Assembly (NCBI RefSeq): GCF_009296315.1
Contig: NZ_WHLY01000002.1
Coordinates: forward strand, 4,996,501 to 5,060,500
Direction: 5' to 3'
From: Salmonirosea aquatica
GTDB lineage: Bacteria > Bacteroidota > Bacteroidia > Cytophagales > Spirosomataceae
Length of the DNA: 64,000 nt
Below the pieces are notes generated by a model. The model was not told the DNA's origin. It was given only the letters and a program-made list of their open reading frames with translations, and did not search any database. Position 1 is the first letter of the stretch. Every line of letters starts with the position of its first letter. Below are positions 53,388 to 61,944 of this stretch, piece after piece. The position numbers were made by a program, and so were the translations under genes.

Positions 53388-53684
53388 ATGAAAAGAATAG
53401 TTGCCAAACGCACACTAAAAGAATTTTGGGATAAATATCCCGACTCGGAGCAATATTTGAAGACATGGTATGATACCGTGCAAAAATCAAACTGGCAATC
53501 CCCCAATGAGATCAAAGCTACCTACGCATCTGCCAGTATACTCGGGGACGGCAGAGTCGTTTTTAATGTGAAGGGGAACACCTACCGTTTGATTGTCCGG
53601 TTCAATTTTGAAAAACAATGGGCTTTTGTACGATTTATCGGCACCCATGCCGAGTACAATAAGATAAACGCAAATACTATTTAA
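53388..53684 (+). CDS. higB: HigB-family toxin (mRNA interferase)
   Basis: 98 residues from ATG at 53388: MKRIVAKRTLKEFWDKYPDS then YDTVQKSNWQSPNEIKATYA, GDGRVVFNVKGNTYRLIVRF and AFVRFIGTHAEYNKI. This is the HigB (RelE-superfamily) fold with conserved F-N-x-x-x-N-x-Y-R-L and F-I-G-T-H-x-E-Y-D/N-x-I. HigB cuts ribosome-bound mRNA. HigA starts 13 bases after the stop. The earlier in-frame ATG at 53325 lies in the promoter and is rejected. A lower-GC accessory gene. Confidence 0.92.
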   Translation: MKRIVAKRTLKEFWDKYPDSEQYLKTWYDTVQKSNWQSPNEIKATYASASILGDGRVVFNVKGNTYRLIVRFNFEKQWAFVRFIGTHAEYNKINANTI

Positions 53685-53697
53685 CATTATTTCAATA

Positions 53698-54066
53698 ATG
53701 AACCTCAAACCCATTAAATCAGAAGCAGAATATGATGAGGCACTTCATCGTCTCGATGCTATTTTCGATGCAGCTGCCGATACAGAGGAAGGAAACGAAG
53801 CCGAAATATTATCATTACTGATTGAAGATTACGAGGAAAAATACCATCCAATCGACGCACCTGATCCGATTGAAGCCATAAAAATTAGAATGGAGGAGAT
53901 GAACCTAAATCAGAAAGATTTGGTCGGTGTCATTGGTGGTAAAAGCCGGGTTTCGGAGGTACTCAATCGGAAGAGAAAGCTAACGGTCGATATGATTCGG
54001 GAACTTGAAAAAGTATTGAATATTTCGGCTTCGGCTCTGGTAAAGAATTACCAGCTTGCCAAGTAA
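53698..54066 (+). CDS. higA: HigA-family antitoxin (XRE)
   Basis: 122 residues. An acidic N-terminus (AIFDAAADTEEGNEAEILSL) and a C-terminal XRE helix-turn-helix (MEEMNLNQKDLVGVIGGKSR and VSEVLNRKRKLTVDMIREL). HigA binds HigB and represses the operon at the upstream repeat. The order toxin-antitoxin is the usual one for higBA. The pair lies between the lyase gene and a copy of its 3' end. Confidence 0.92.
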   Translation: MNLKPIKSEAEYDEALHRLDAIFDAAADTEEGNEAEILSLLIEDYEEKYHPIDAPDPIEAIKIRMEEMNLNQKDLVGVIGGKSRVSEVLNRKRKLTVDMIRELEKVLNISASALVKNYQLAK

Positions 54067-54194
54067 TTGTTATGCAGTTTTTAGCCAAGAGTTGATTTGT
54101 TGCCAATCAATACTACGAAAACAGCGCTGCCGGGCCGTTACAGATGGCTATTTATAATGAGTACGCAGTCTCCTACCGTAGACTATGCCCAGCG
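54067..54194. other. Intergenic right of higBA with REP-like trace
   Basis: Part of a 441-base gap (54067-54507). GTACGCAGTCTCCTACCGTA at 54161-54180 matches the start of the REP-like repeats near 37 kb. The rest of the gap (54195-54507) holds the lyase tail copy and unremarkable DNA. Confidence 0.45.
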
Positions 54195-54306
54195 GGGTAC
54201 TTTCTGAAAATGAGGAGGGGTAGAGGTAAAAGTAAAAGCATCTGGCAAGACCTGGAAATTGAGGGTACCTTATGCCAACAGCGGGAAAGTAGCGTTGGAG
54301 AAGTGA
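54195..54306 (+). repeat. Copy of the 3' end of the lyase gene, about 112 bp
   Basis: About 90% identical to 53153-53264, the last 37 codons of the heparinase II/III gene plus stop: ACTTTCWGAAAATGAGGAGG, CTGGCAAGACCTGGAAATT and GGGAAAGTAGCGTTGGAGAA are shared. HigBA lies between the two copies, so the module is flanked by direct repeats of the upstream gene's 3' end. One base is missing here in a G run, so the copy is not translatable in frame. Confidence 0.85.
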
Positions 54307-54507
54307 TGCAGGTGAAGATACGACCTGGATCGTAACCACCCGGCTGATCATATCCCTAAGAAACAGTTTCTGACAAAACAGGATAGATAGAGAATGACCA
54401 CCCATTTTTTTAGCGATCAGAAGGGTACCTTGTTAGTAGTTTACGGAGAAAGGCAGATTGTCTTTCTGGAAAATTATTGAGTACCGTCTGAATCAGTACT
54501 AACCCTC

Positions 54508-56883
54508 ATGCCTATTATGAAGCACATCACTCTGCTAACTTTACTGTGGGCCGCCTGCCTGACCCTCGTGCGGGCACAGTCCACGACAGAATACAATCCC
54601 GAGCTGGAAACCGCCTGGGATGCCAACTGGATCACCCACCCCGCCATCAAGGGGGATGAATTCGGGATTTATCTGTTCAAAAAAACCTTTCAGGTGAATG
54701 AGAAACCGGGTAGTTTCATCGTCCATGTCAGTGCGGACAACCGCTACAAGCTTTACGTAAACGGAAAGTACATCACCAATGGCCCGGCTCGCGGGGATCA
54801 ACTGCACTGGCGGTTTGAAAGCCTGGACATCGGCCCCTATCTGGCTCAAGGTAGCAATATCGTATCGGCAGTCGTTTGGAATTTTGCGCAGTACCGCCCC
54901 GTCGCTCAGCACAGCGTGCGCACCGGATTTATCCTGCAAGGGAACACGGCCCGTGAGCGTATCATCAATACCGACAGCACCTGGAAAGTCCTGAAAAGCG
55001 AAGCCTATCGGCCCCTCCCGGTTCGGCTGAATGCCTATTACGTGGTGGGGCCCGGCGAAGCGTTTGACGGCGGTGCGTACGCCTGGGACTGGGAGGCGAA
55101 AGGGGCTGCCGACACTGGTTTCGTGGCCGCCAAGTCGCTGGGGCCCGGCAATCCGGCGAAGGGATTGGGCAAGTACGGGATAGTACCTCCCCACGTGCTG
55201 GTCAGGCGGACGATCCCGTTGATGGAGGAGCATCTGCAACGGTTCAAGGCCGTTCGGAGAAGCTCAAAGGACATCGACGAAGGGTTTATAGGCGGAAGTA
55301 CCGCCCTGACGATCGCTCCCAATACACAGCTAACAATCCTGCTGGATCAGGGGCAGTTGACAAATGCCTATCCCCTGCTCACCTTTTCCCAGGGTCAGGG
55401 AAGTACCATCAAGCTGACCTACGCCGAAAGTCTGGTGGATGCGGAAGGGCGAAAAGGCAACCGGGATGTGGTCGAGAATAAAAAGATTGTAGGCAACAGC
55501 AACGTCATCAAACCCGATGGCGGCAAGAACCGAACCTACGAAACCCTGTGGTGGCGTACGTTCCGGTACGTTCAGCTGGACATCGAAACCAAAAACGAGC
55601 CGCTCGTTCTGAACGATTTTCAATCGCGGTACACAGGGTACCCCTTCGAAGAAAAAGCGGTTTTCGAAACCCAGGTACCCACTCTGGATCAGATTTGGGA
55701 TGTAAGCTGGCGCACCCAGCTCCTTTGTTCGGGAGAAAATTATTTTGACTGCCCCTACTACGAACAGCTTCAGTACACGGGCGATACCCGGATTCAATGT
55801 CTTATCTCTACCTACGTATCCGGCGATACCCGGCTCTATAAGAACGCGTTGCAGTCGTTCCACGATTCGTTCAATTCCATCGGTCTGACGCAGAGCCGCT
55901 ACCCGAGTTATGATCCGCAGTACATACCGACTTTCTCGCTGGTCTGGATCACCATGCTGCACGACTACCTGAAATTGCGGAAAGATGACGGCACCGTGGC
56001 CGGGATGATGCCTGCGGTACTTAGCGTGTTGGATTGGTACGAAAAGCGCCTGGACGCCAATGACCTGCTGGGCAACATGGAGTGGTGGATGTTTGTGGAT
56101 TGGGTCGATGCCTGGGACTCGGGGATACCACCGGGCGTGGGAAGTACCCAGTCTACGACGATCAGCCTGCAATATGTATATACTCTACAAAAAGCCGTGG
56201 AGCTAATGCGCAGGTACGGGTACCCCGAGCAGGCAAAACATTATGACCAAGTAGCCAAACGGATTCAGGGAGCGGTTAACAAACTTTCGTGGGATGCTCA
56301 GCGGGGTTTGTATGCCGATACGCCCAGCGGAAAAAATTTCAGCCAGCACACCAACATCTTTGCCTTGTTGAGTGGTACTTCGTCCGCCGAAAGATCGGCC
56401 GCGCTGATGGATAAAGTCATTCAAGGTACCGACATGGCTCCGGCCAGCTACTACTTTTCCTTCTATCTCATGGAGGCGCTGCGGAAGACGAACAAGGAAG
56501 ACCAGTACCTGGAACTGCTCGGCCCTTGGGAAGATATGTTGAAAAAGGGCCTGACTACCTTCGCTGAAAGAGCGGACCCGACCCGCTCCGATTGCCACGC
56601 CTGGAGCGCCTCTCCCATGTACTTTTTCCTTTCGATGGTTTGCGGCATTGAACCGGCCGGGCCGGGTTTTGAAAAAGTGACCGTGGCCCCGCATCTGGGG
56701 AAGCTACCCTCGGTGAAAGGCGCGGTTCCGCATCCGAACGGCATGATCGAGGTTTCGCTCAAGCGCAAAGGCAAGTCTGGCGTCGAAGGTACCGTGCAAC
56801 TACCGGCGAGCCTGACGGGTACCTTCCGATGGGGCCAGCAGACGCTGAATCTGAAAGGCGGCGCTAATTCGATTTCGATTTAA
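54508..56883 (+). CDS. Secreted alpha-L-rhamnosidase, GH78-type
   Basis: 791 residues. Signal peptide MPIMKHITLLTLLWAACLTL and cleavage near VRAQ. N-terminal beta-sandwich with a carbohydrate-binding pattern (SADNRYKLYVNGKYITNGPA), a second sandwich with TYETLWWRTFRYVQLDIETK, then the (alpha/alpha)6 barrel with ENYFDCPYYEQLQYTGDTRI (GH78 general-acid/base region, normally D-C-P-x-R-E-x-x-x-W-x-G-D; here Y for R) and WMFVDWVDAWDSGIPPG. The C-terminal sandwich includes DPTRSDCHAWSASPMYFF. It is periplasmic or secreted and removes alpha-rhamnose. It stands between two lyase-tail fragments. Confidence 0.88.
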   Translation: MPIMKHITLLTLLWAACLTLVRAQSTTEYNPELETAWDANWITHPAIKGDEFGIYLFKKTFQVNEKPGSFIVHVSADNRYKLYVNGKYITNGPARGDQLHWRFESLDIGPYLAQGSNIVSAVVWNFAQYRPVAQHSVRTGFILQGNTARERIINTDSTWKVLKSEAYRPLPVRLNAYYVVGPGEAFDGGAYAWDWEAKGAADTGFVAAKSLGPGNPAKGLGKYGIVPPHVLVRRTIPLMEEHLQRFKAVRRSSKDIDEGFIGGSTALTIAPNTQLTILLDQGQLTNAYPLLTFSQGQGSTIKLTYAESLVDAEGRKGNRDVVENKKIVGNSNVIKPDGGKNRTYETLWWRTFRYVQLDIETKNEPLVLNDFQSRYTGYPFEEKAVFETQVPTLDQIWDVSWRTQLLCSGENYFDCPYYEQLQYTGDTRIQCLISTYVSGDTRLYKNALQSFHDSFNSIGLTQSRYPSYDPQYIPTFSLVWITMLHDYLKLRKDDGTVAGMMPAVLSVLDWYEKRLDANDLLGNMEWWMFVDWVDAWDSGIPPGVGSTQSTTISLQYVYTLQKAVELMRRYGYPEQAKHYDQVAKRIQGAVNKLSWDAQRGLYADTPSGKNFSQHTNIFALLSGTSSAERSAALMDKVIQGTDMAPASYYFSFYLMEALRKTNKEDQYLELLGPWEDMLKKGLTTFAERADPTRSDCHAWSASPMYFFLSMVCGIEPAGPGFEKVTVAPHLGKLPSVKGAVPHPNGMIEVSLKRKGKSGVEGTVQLPASLTGTFRWGQQTLNLKGGANSISI

Positions 56884-56907
56884 TGTGAGCGGGTATGAAG
56901 GTACCTG

Positions 56908-57042
56908 ATGGATATTCATTTTGCCAAAGGGCAGGAACAGCCGGAATGGTCTGTGAAAACCGGGATTTTATCCGCCAATAGCAACACCGGGAAGATGGAG
57001 GTACCCTACGCAGACAGCGGGAAAGCAAGTTTAGGTAGATGA
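56908..57042 (+). pseudogene. Internally deleted fragment of lyase-type 3' end
   Basis: A 44-codon frame: MDIHFAKGQEQPEW then ...GKMEVPYADSGKASLGR and TGA. The first 12 residues match the lyase's MDIRFVKGQEQPE (about 100 residues before its end) and the last 15 match LRVPYANSGKVALEN. The middle has been lost. It seems derived from a lyase paralogue or duplicated tail. It lies between the rhamnosidase and the Fic operator. Confidence 0.75.
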
Positions 57043-57085
57043 TTGGTTGCGCTTCTAAGGGTGATTTATAGTTGAGCAGAAGAAT

Positions 57086-57118
57086 ATATGTCCCAAAAAA
57101 TGTATTTTTGGGACATAT
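57086..57118 (+). promoter_or_regulatory. 14-bp inverted repeat overlapping Fic promoter
   Basis: ATATGTCCCAAAAA (57086-57099) and TTTTTGGGACATAT (57105-57118) with a 5-base centre. The right arm includes TATTTTTG (57103-57110), a perfect TAnnTTTG -7 box, 28 bases before the Fic start. A dimeric repressor bound here would block the promoter. The C-terminal winged helix of the Fic protein is a candidate (inference). Confidence 0.65.
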
Positions 57119-57137
57119 TAAAAAAACGTGAGACTTT

Positions 57138-58208
57138 ATGCACCCTATTCAGCTCTCTAAATTACCACCTGAGCGTGAAAAGGTTGAAACCATCCCCATT
57201 CTCAGAGAGGTTAGTGCGGCTACGGCGGCCTTGGCCGAATTGAAAGGAATAGCCAAAAGCATTCCTAACCAGTCTATGCTCATCAATGCCATTGTGCTTC
57301 AGGAAGCAAAGGATAGCTCGGAGATCGAGAATATCATTACCACGCAGGATGAACTTTACAAAGCATTGACCGTCAATAAGTCCAACAGCTCTCCCCAAAC
57401 CAAGGAAGTGGTCAATTACAGGAAGGCTATTTTTCTGGGGTTTGAGCTTGTTCAAAAACAAGGCTTCCTGCGTGTGAATGACATCGTACGGATTCAGGAA
57501 GAACTTCTGGAAAATAACGCAGGAATCAGGAATCTTCCGGGTACAGTTCTGAAAAACGACCGTACCGGAGAAACAATCTATACTCCTCCGCAGGACAAAT
57601 CTGAAATAATGGATATGCTTTCCAATTTTATCGAGCATTTCAATAATACAGATACTACCCTTTCGCCGTTGATCAATCTGGCGATATTCCATTATCAATT
57701 TGAAAGTATCCATCCGTTTTACGATGGAAATGGCCGGACGGGTCGAATCCTGAATATCCTTTATCTAATTCTGAATAAGCAGATTGACATCCCGATCCTG
57801 TATCTGAGTGCTTATATCATGGACCATAAGGCGGAGTATTACCGGCTTCTCAGCCATACCTATACCAATGGCGAATGGGAAGACTGGATTTTGTATATGC
57901 TCCGGGCCATAGAAATCACTTCCCGACAGACTATTGCGAAAATAGAACGTATCCGAACGCTCATGACGCAAACCCTGGAAAAAGTACAAAGCGAGGCACC
58001 TAAAACCTATCGAAAGGAGTTAGTGGAGTTGCTTTTTGAACAACCCTACGCCAAAATCGAGTTTGTGATCGAACATCTGAACGTAGAACGGAAAGCAGCT
58101 TCCCGCTACCTGCGGGAATTGGAACGTATTGGCGTGCTCGATGCTCAGAAGGTAGGGCGGGAAACCCTATATATCAATAAGGCACTGGTGGAGATTTTGA
58201 AAAGATGA
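57138..58208 (+). CDS. Fic-family AMP-transferase with winged-helix C-terminus
   Basis: 356 residues, cytosolic. Class II Fic architecture: an N-terminal inhibitory helix motif SSEIENI (S-x-x-x-E-N) at about residues 59-65, the Fic core with FHYQFESIHPFYDGNGRTGR (HPFxxGNGRxxR catalytic loop) and a TPPQ-type phosphate loop before it (TIYTPPQDK). The C-terminal third is helical and ends in a winged helix (LFEQPYAKIEFVIEHLNVER KAASRYLRELERIGVL region). It transfers AMP or another nucleotide to a target protein; the target is unknown. Self-inhibition by Glu is expected. It is controlled by the palindrome upstream. Confidence 0.9.
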   Translation: MHPIQLSKLPPEREKVETIPILREVSAATAALAELKGIAKSIPNQSMLINAIVLQEAKDSSEIENIITTQDELYKALTVNKSNSSPQTKEVVNYRKAIFLGFELVQKQGFLRVNDIVRIQEELLENNAGIRNLPGTVLKNDRTGETIYTPPQDKSEIMDMLSNFIEHFNNTDTTLSPLINLAIFHYQFESIHPFYDGNGRTGRILNILYLILNKQIDIPILYLSAYIMDHKAEYYRLLSHTYTNGEWEDWILYMLRAIEITSRQTIAKIERIRTLMTQTLEKVQSEAPKTYRKELVELLFEQPYAKIEFVIEHLNVERKAASRYLRELERIGVLDAQKVGRETLYINKALVEILKR

Positions 58209-58350
58209 CTGGGCTTTTATCACCCCGATCGGTTAGTTTCAGTGAAAGTTATTCCATTGTTCGCATTGCAAACGCGAGGTGATAAAGCGGCCGCGGGTTA
58301 GGTAAATAAGCACAAAATTTTCAGTATTACCCCAATTTAAAATCAATTAA
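58209..58350. other. Fic to membrane-protein interval
   Basis: Contains a GCATTGCAAACGCGAGG sequence (58263-58279) related to repeats at 45389 and 48402, and GCGGCCGC at about 58287, recalling the lutB-lutC repeat. Confidence 0.4.
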
Positions 58351-59037
58351 ATGAATCGAAAGGAATTTCTTATAATATTATGGGTATGTGTGAGTCTGAT
58401 TACTATTGGTTTCGCAAGCTATATCATTATTGCTCTACTTGGGGTCTACTATGGAACTAGCAGAGTCTATCTTGAGCAAATATCTCATTTTGCTTCTTAT
58501 CATGGGTATTTTCTTGCCTTTGTCAATGTTATTTTAATTGGATTTATTTCTTACAGGGTATATCAGTCTACGGATACTTTTAATAGATTTCAGATGAGCC
58601 CAATTCTTGATTTCACTGTTAAAAATAGAGAAAACTGGTTCCTTATAAACTGTTCAAATGCGGCTGCCAGAAATATCAGTATCCGATTTGGAGGAAAGTT
58701 TTCTAAAACTGAACAAAATGATGAATTTGATATAAGTGGCTGGATAGCATGCCTTTCTCTGAAAGGAGGAGATGAAATGGAGTTGAAGTGGCTAAAATAT
58801 GTTGTTTGGATTGAAATAGTTTATGCAAATCCTACAAATAATATATTTTATAAGATACGATATGAAGATTTAAGGATGTCTAATTATTGTAGAATTTCAT
58901 CAGAAGAAATGGAGGATATTATAAGTGATCGATATAATTTTTTTGACGTAGATATGCGATTTGAAAAGCATTTCGATCAAAAGAAAATCACAGAAGAAAG
59001 TTACCGAATTTTTTGGTATAAATTTCTAAGACAATGA
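58351..59037 (+). CDS. Two-helix membrane protein, AT-rich, unknown
   Basis: 228 residues. Helices at about 7-30 (FLIILWVCVSLITIGFASYI) and 50-68 (YFLAFVNVILIGFISYRVY), then a soluble domain (FQMSPILDFTVKNRENWFLI onward) of unknown type. No family recognised. Strongly AT-rich with no GGTACC, like the islands near 5, 12 and 38 kb. Probably an acquired gene in the post-lyase accessory region. No obvious partner. Confidence 0.6.
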   Translation: MNRKEFLIILWVCVSLITIGFASYIIIALLGVYYGTSRVYLEQISHFASYHGYFLAFVNVILIGFISYRVYQSTDTFNRFQMSPILDFTVKNRENWFLINCSNAAARNISIRFGGKFSKTEQNDEFDISGWIACLSLKGGDEMELKWLKYVVWIEIVYANPTNNIFYKIRYEDLRMSNYCRISSEEMEDIISDRYNFFDVDMRFEKHFDQKKITEESYRIFWYKFLRQ

Positions 59038-59510
59038 TAGTTGACAAATGTAATATTCTTTTACCATTACTGATTTAATCAATAGTAGCATATAGATAAT
59101 TAGCTATCTAAAAAGACATAAATGCCAAAACGCCAATAAACTAACTACCTTCAAACCACCTCTCCCAACTGCCCCATCGAACACAATAGCGCCTGACTTC
59201 GCTTTTGAAACTTGTCTCCACCGCAGAACAAAATCCGTTGCGCATCGGAGGCTGTTTTTTCGAAGTGATGCAGGCCTATGAAGAAATCCCAGTTGCCGTG
59301 GTACCATTCTGTACATTTAGGAATTCAATTCCTAAATGTACAGAAAATAAGCCTATGGATGCTAAAAACCATGGGCCTTCGGTTTGAATACAGATAGGTA
59401 GGTACCTCCGAAGATAGAAACTGGAAAATGAGGGTACCTTAGAAGAGTAGGGGAGATGGAAAAGGCATTGGCAGCTGTCCGTCCCAATTACAAATGGGAA
59501 GTGGCTAAGG
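59038..59510. other. Intergenic with a long palindrome and lyase-tail trace
   Basis: 473 bases. The left part is AT-rich. A short coding-like piece (KLVSTAEQNPLRIGG then EVMQAYEEIPVAVVP) at about 59202-59303 may be debris of an unidentified gene. The 39-base palindrome at 59307-59345 follows, then ACTGGAAAATGAGGGTACCT (about 59419-59438), which resembles the lyase 3' tail. GGTACC reappears here. Confidence 0.45.
59307..59345. repeat. 39-base near-perfect palindrome
   Basis: TTCTGTACATTTAGGAATT (59307-59325), one central C, and its exact reverse complement (59327-59345). The 19-bp arms would form a strong hairpin or cruciform. It contains TACATTTAG, near a -7 box, so an operator is also possible. 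No gene follows within 150 bases. Confidence 0.7.
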
Positions 59511-60422
59511 TTAGCGGGCAGGCTTGTTGATGTTTGCCAGAATCACCCCCGTCAGTACGATGGTGAGTGCTATCAGTTGTTTGGGAGAGATCGTTTCTCC
59601 CAGGATCGACCAGCCCAGAAAAACGGCAATAAGCGGATTGATGTACGTGTACGTTCCGACGATAGCGGGACTGACTTTCTCGAGCAGCCAAACGTAGGAA
59701 AGGTATGCGACAATCGATCCAAAAAAGATCAAAAAGAATAAACCCCAAATTGCATTAAACGATATTTCCGACCAAATAACCTGGTCAGTTTCCCCAATGA
59801 GAAAAGCAACCAGAATGGATACCGCCCCGGCTACCATCATTTGAATCGCGGCTTTCATCGTCGTGGCCATTTCTATCTTTTTGCCGTACTTGGCCAGCAA
59901 AGAGCCGATTGAAAATAAAATGGTTCCTCCAATGGCGATAAAGAAATTGATCAGGACATCGCGGTTATTGAAATCCAAAGCAGTTTTGTCAGAAAACAGC
60001 AGGACAATTCCGGCAAAACCGATAATCAATCCTGCGATCAACCATTTATTTTTGAAGTACTGTTTCCATTGGTTGTAATCCAAAACGATCAGCCAAATCG
60101 GCAGAAAAGCCCACACAATGGAGGTAAGGCCAGTCGGCAGATATTGCTCGACCCAGATGACCGATCCGCTGCCAAATAAAAGCAGAAGTATGCCGATAAC
60201 GGAGGTTCTGAAAATAGCACGGACACTCGTAATTTTTTGTCTCTTGTATTTGCAAAATAGAAACAAAAGAAATCCCGCCGTAAAAAAACGTATACCCGCC
60301 AGAGTAAACGGGGGAAAGCCTTCCAGGGCCAGGGCTATCGCCAGGTAGGTAGATCCCCACACAAAATAGATTCCTACGAACGCAGCGATTATTTTCCAGG
60401 AGATGGGGGTACTTTCAGCCAT
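59511..60422 (-). CDS. EamA-family (drug/metabolite) exporter
   Basis: 303 residues with 10 membrane helices in two EamA halves: YFVWGSTYLAIALALEGFPP (first-half signature), RFFTAGFLLFLF, GLTSIVWAFLPIWLIVLDYN and second-half SYVWLLEKVSPAIVGTYTYI, NPLIAVFLGWSILGE (N-P-x-x-A-x-x-x-G/W-x-x-x-x-G-E signature). An inner-membrane transporter of metabolites or amino acids. Substrate not decidable. A single gene. Confidence 0.9.
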   Translation of the reverse strand: MAESTPISWKIIAAFVGIYFVWGSTYLAIALALEGFPPFTLAGIRFFTAGFLLFLFCKYKRQKITSVRAIFRTSVIGILLLLFGSGSVIWVEQYLPTGLTSIVWAFLPIWLIVLDYNQWKQYFKNKWLIAGLIIGFAGIVLLFSDKTALDFNNRDVLINFFIAIGGTILFSIGSLLAKYGKKIEMATTMKAAIQMMVAGAVSILVAFLIGETDQVIWSEISFNAIWGLFFLIFFGSIVAYLSYVWLLEKVSPAIVGTYTYINPLIAVFLGWSILGETISPKQLIALTIVLTGVILANINKPAR

Positions 60423-60652
60423 TGAAACGCGGTGGATGTGAGGTGCAAAACTATACTATTTGCCCCGCATTCATACATTTTGCCCGCAGGATGATCATTT
60501 TTTGAGGGAATCGAAGAAGCCTACCTTTTTTCGTAGTATGGTACCGAATACACTAACTATCCTACCTTTAGGCTAGTTCAAGGTTTATTTCTCAGCTGAC
60601 CTTTTCAACGCGCCAGGCACTGCTCTACCCAAGCACAGTACCCATCCAGCAA

Positions 60653-60678
60653 AACGGCTGCCTGAAAGGGCAGCCGTT
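60653..60678 (-). terminator. Hairpin terminator of the 225-residue gene
   Basis: AACGGCTGCC (60653-60662) and GGCAGCCGTT (60669-60678), 6-base loop. On the minus strand a T run (TTTT) follows the stem. 43 bases after the stop at 60721. Confidence 0.75.
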
Positions 60679-60720
60679 ATTACTATGTGAACCATCTATT
60701 ATTGATATTATCACCTTACC

Positions 60721-61398
60721 TTATTCTGTCTCGGCGGGCAAGGGGCTTTCCACTACGTCGCTTTCAAACTCCAATTGGTCAAAATCCGCATCACTCAGCC
60801 AATACTCCGAGGTAGTTAGCTGGTAGCGGGCATTGCCCAAGGGTTTCAATTCCCAGACAATCGCCTCTGCTTCCTCAAATACTGCTTGTCCCGCCAGATG
60901 ATCCTCAAATAGCCTTTTCATGAGCGAACGATCCGAGAGTCCACCGGCCAGGGCTTTCAAAGCCAATTCTTTGGTGAGGAGCGTATCGAGGTTGGTTTCA
61001 GGGGTGGTTTCAAAAGCAATCACACTCGTCTTCACATGGGGAAATTTTCCATTGAAAGCTTTGTAAAGTAGCTGGTTGATATTTGCAAGCTGATGATGCA
61101 GCGAAATCTCGGGGTACTCTTCTGAAATTTTATCCAGCTGCATATCGTACGCGATCTGACTGATTTGCCCCTCGTTCAAGAATTCAGACAGCCGGTAATC
61201 GAGCAGAATAGCCGCCGCTTCGGCGGGTTCCCGATCAGCAATGGCCATGTACAGGTACTCTTTGGGATCTTCGTTCTTCAAGGTATCACCGTCCGGGAAG
61301 TCGAACCGTTTGAGAAGCTCCAGATAGTCTTCCCGGGTCCAGGCCCCCGGTAGTTCGTCTAAACTCGTAATCTGGCTTATTTTGGTGGTATATTTCAT
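60721..61398 (-). CDS. Hypothetical 225-residue protein
   Basis: From ATG at 61398: MKYTTKISQITSLDELPGAW then TREDYLELLKRFDFPDGDTL, helical middle (ISQIAYDMQLDKISEEYPEI) and acidic C-terminus. No membrane segment or signal. I do not recognise a family. A longer frame runs upstream to 61635 through the broken pyruvyl transferase (61399-61745) and is rejected because the extra part belongs to that gene. It ends at a good terminator. Confidence 0.65.
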   Translation of the reverse strand: MKYTTKISQITSLDELPGAWTREDYLELLKRFDFPDGDTLKNEDPKEYLYMAIADREPAEAAAILLDYRLSEFLNEGQISQIAYDMQLDKISEEYPEISLHHQLANINQLLYKAFNGKFPHVKTSVIAFETTPETNLDTLLTKELALKALAGGLSDRSLMKRLFEDHLAGQAVFEEAEAIVWELKPLGNARYQLTTSEYWLSDADFDQLEFESDVVESPLPAETE

Positions 61399-61745
61399 GG
61401 TTGTTCGTTTGTGATGAAGTATTCTGGTAAGGTACGCTTTTATGGCCTGATTACCGGCATCCTGTTTTTCGTTAAAAGCCTGACTTCTGCTCGGAATCTT
61501 CCAGTAGGGCGTGAAGCGGGTGCGAATGACACACAGGTACTTTCCTTTTTCCAGGCCATTCTCCTTCATGAAGGCTTTGGCGGCTTGGTCGTTAGGCAAA
61601 TCCATGGCGAAAGCCCCGTCAGGATAAAATTCCATAATGGGGTTGTCAACTCAGCTATTTTGGGCCAGACCCATCGATACCGAATCACGGAACAAAGCGA
61701 AGACCGCTCCATTCAGGAGTTGATATCAAGTGGACTGGCTCGCAC
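61399..61745 (-). pseudogene. Fragment of a second polysaccharide pyruvyl transferase gene
   Basis: Two or three short pieces in different frames. The clearest reads IMEFYPDGAFAMDLPNDQAA and LEKGKYLCVIRTRFTPYWKI, matching IMEFGPDGCFGIDVRDEEKG and HQKFLTVVVRTNTPHLD of the intact gene at 61945-63267. Upstream of it, NGAVFALFRDSVSMGLA matches the RAAFIYTRDTESL block before frames break near 61655. N- and C-terminal thirds are gone. It is a remnant of a tandem paralogue. Confidence 0.7.
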
Positions 61746-61944
61746 AACCTCTTTCAGATCGTCATTGTATATCCCCGGAAACGTAATGCCCTAAATGCCG
61801 TAAGGGTTCCTGTTTCCACCTTCCAGCGTTTCACATCCTGGCGGTCTTAAAGGTTGGAGGTCTTAAGGCGTTAAATCGTTGAATAGGGGTTGAAAGTCAG
61901 TTTCGTGAATAACCATCCGATTTTTTGCCACATTCTTATCCGTT
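61746..61944. other. Intergenic between pyruvyl transferase copies
   Basis: About 200 bases including a direct repeat-like AGGCGTTAAATCGTT region. Nothing else is supported. Confidence 0.3.

Noticed and set aside
61399-61635. N-terminal extension making a 304-residue protein
   Set aside because: The first 79 residues belong to a broken pyruvyl transferase, and the natural start of the unknown protein is at 61398.
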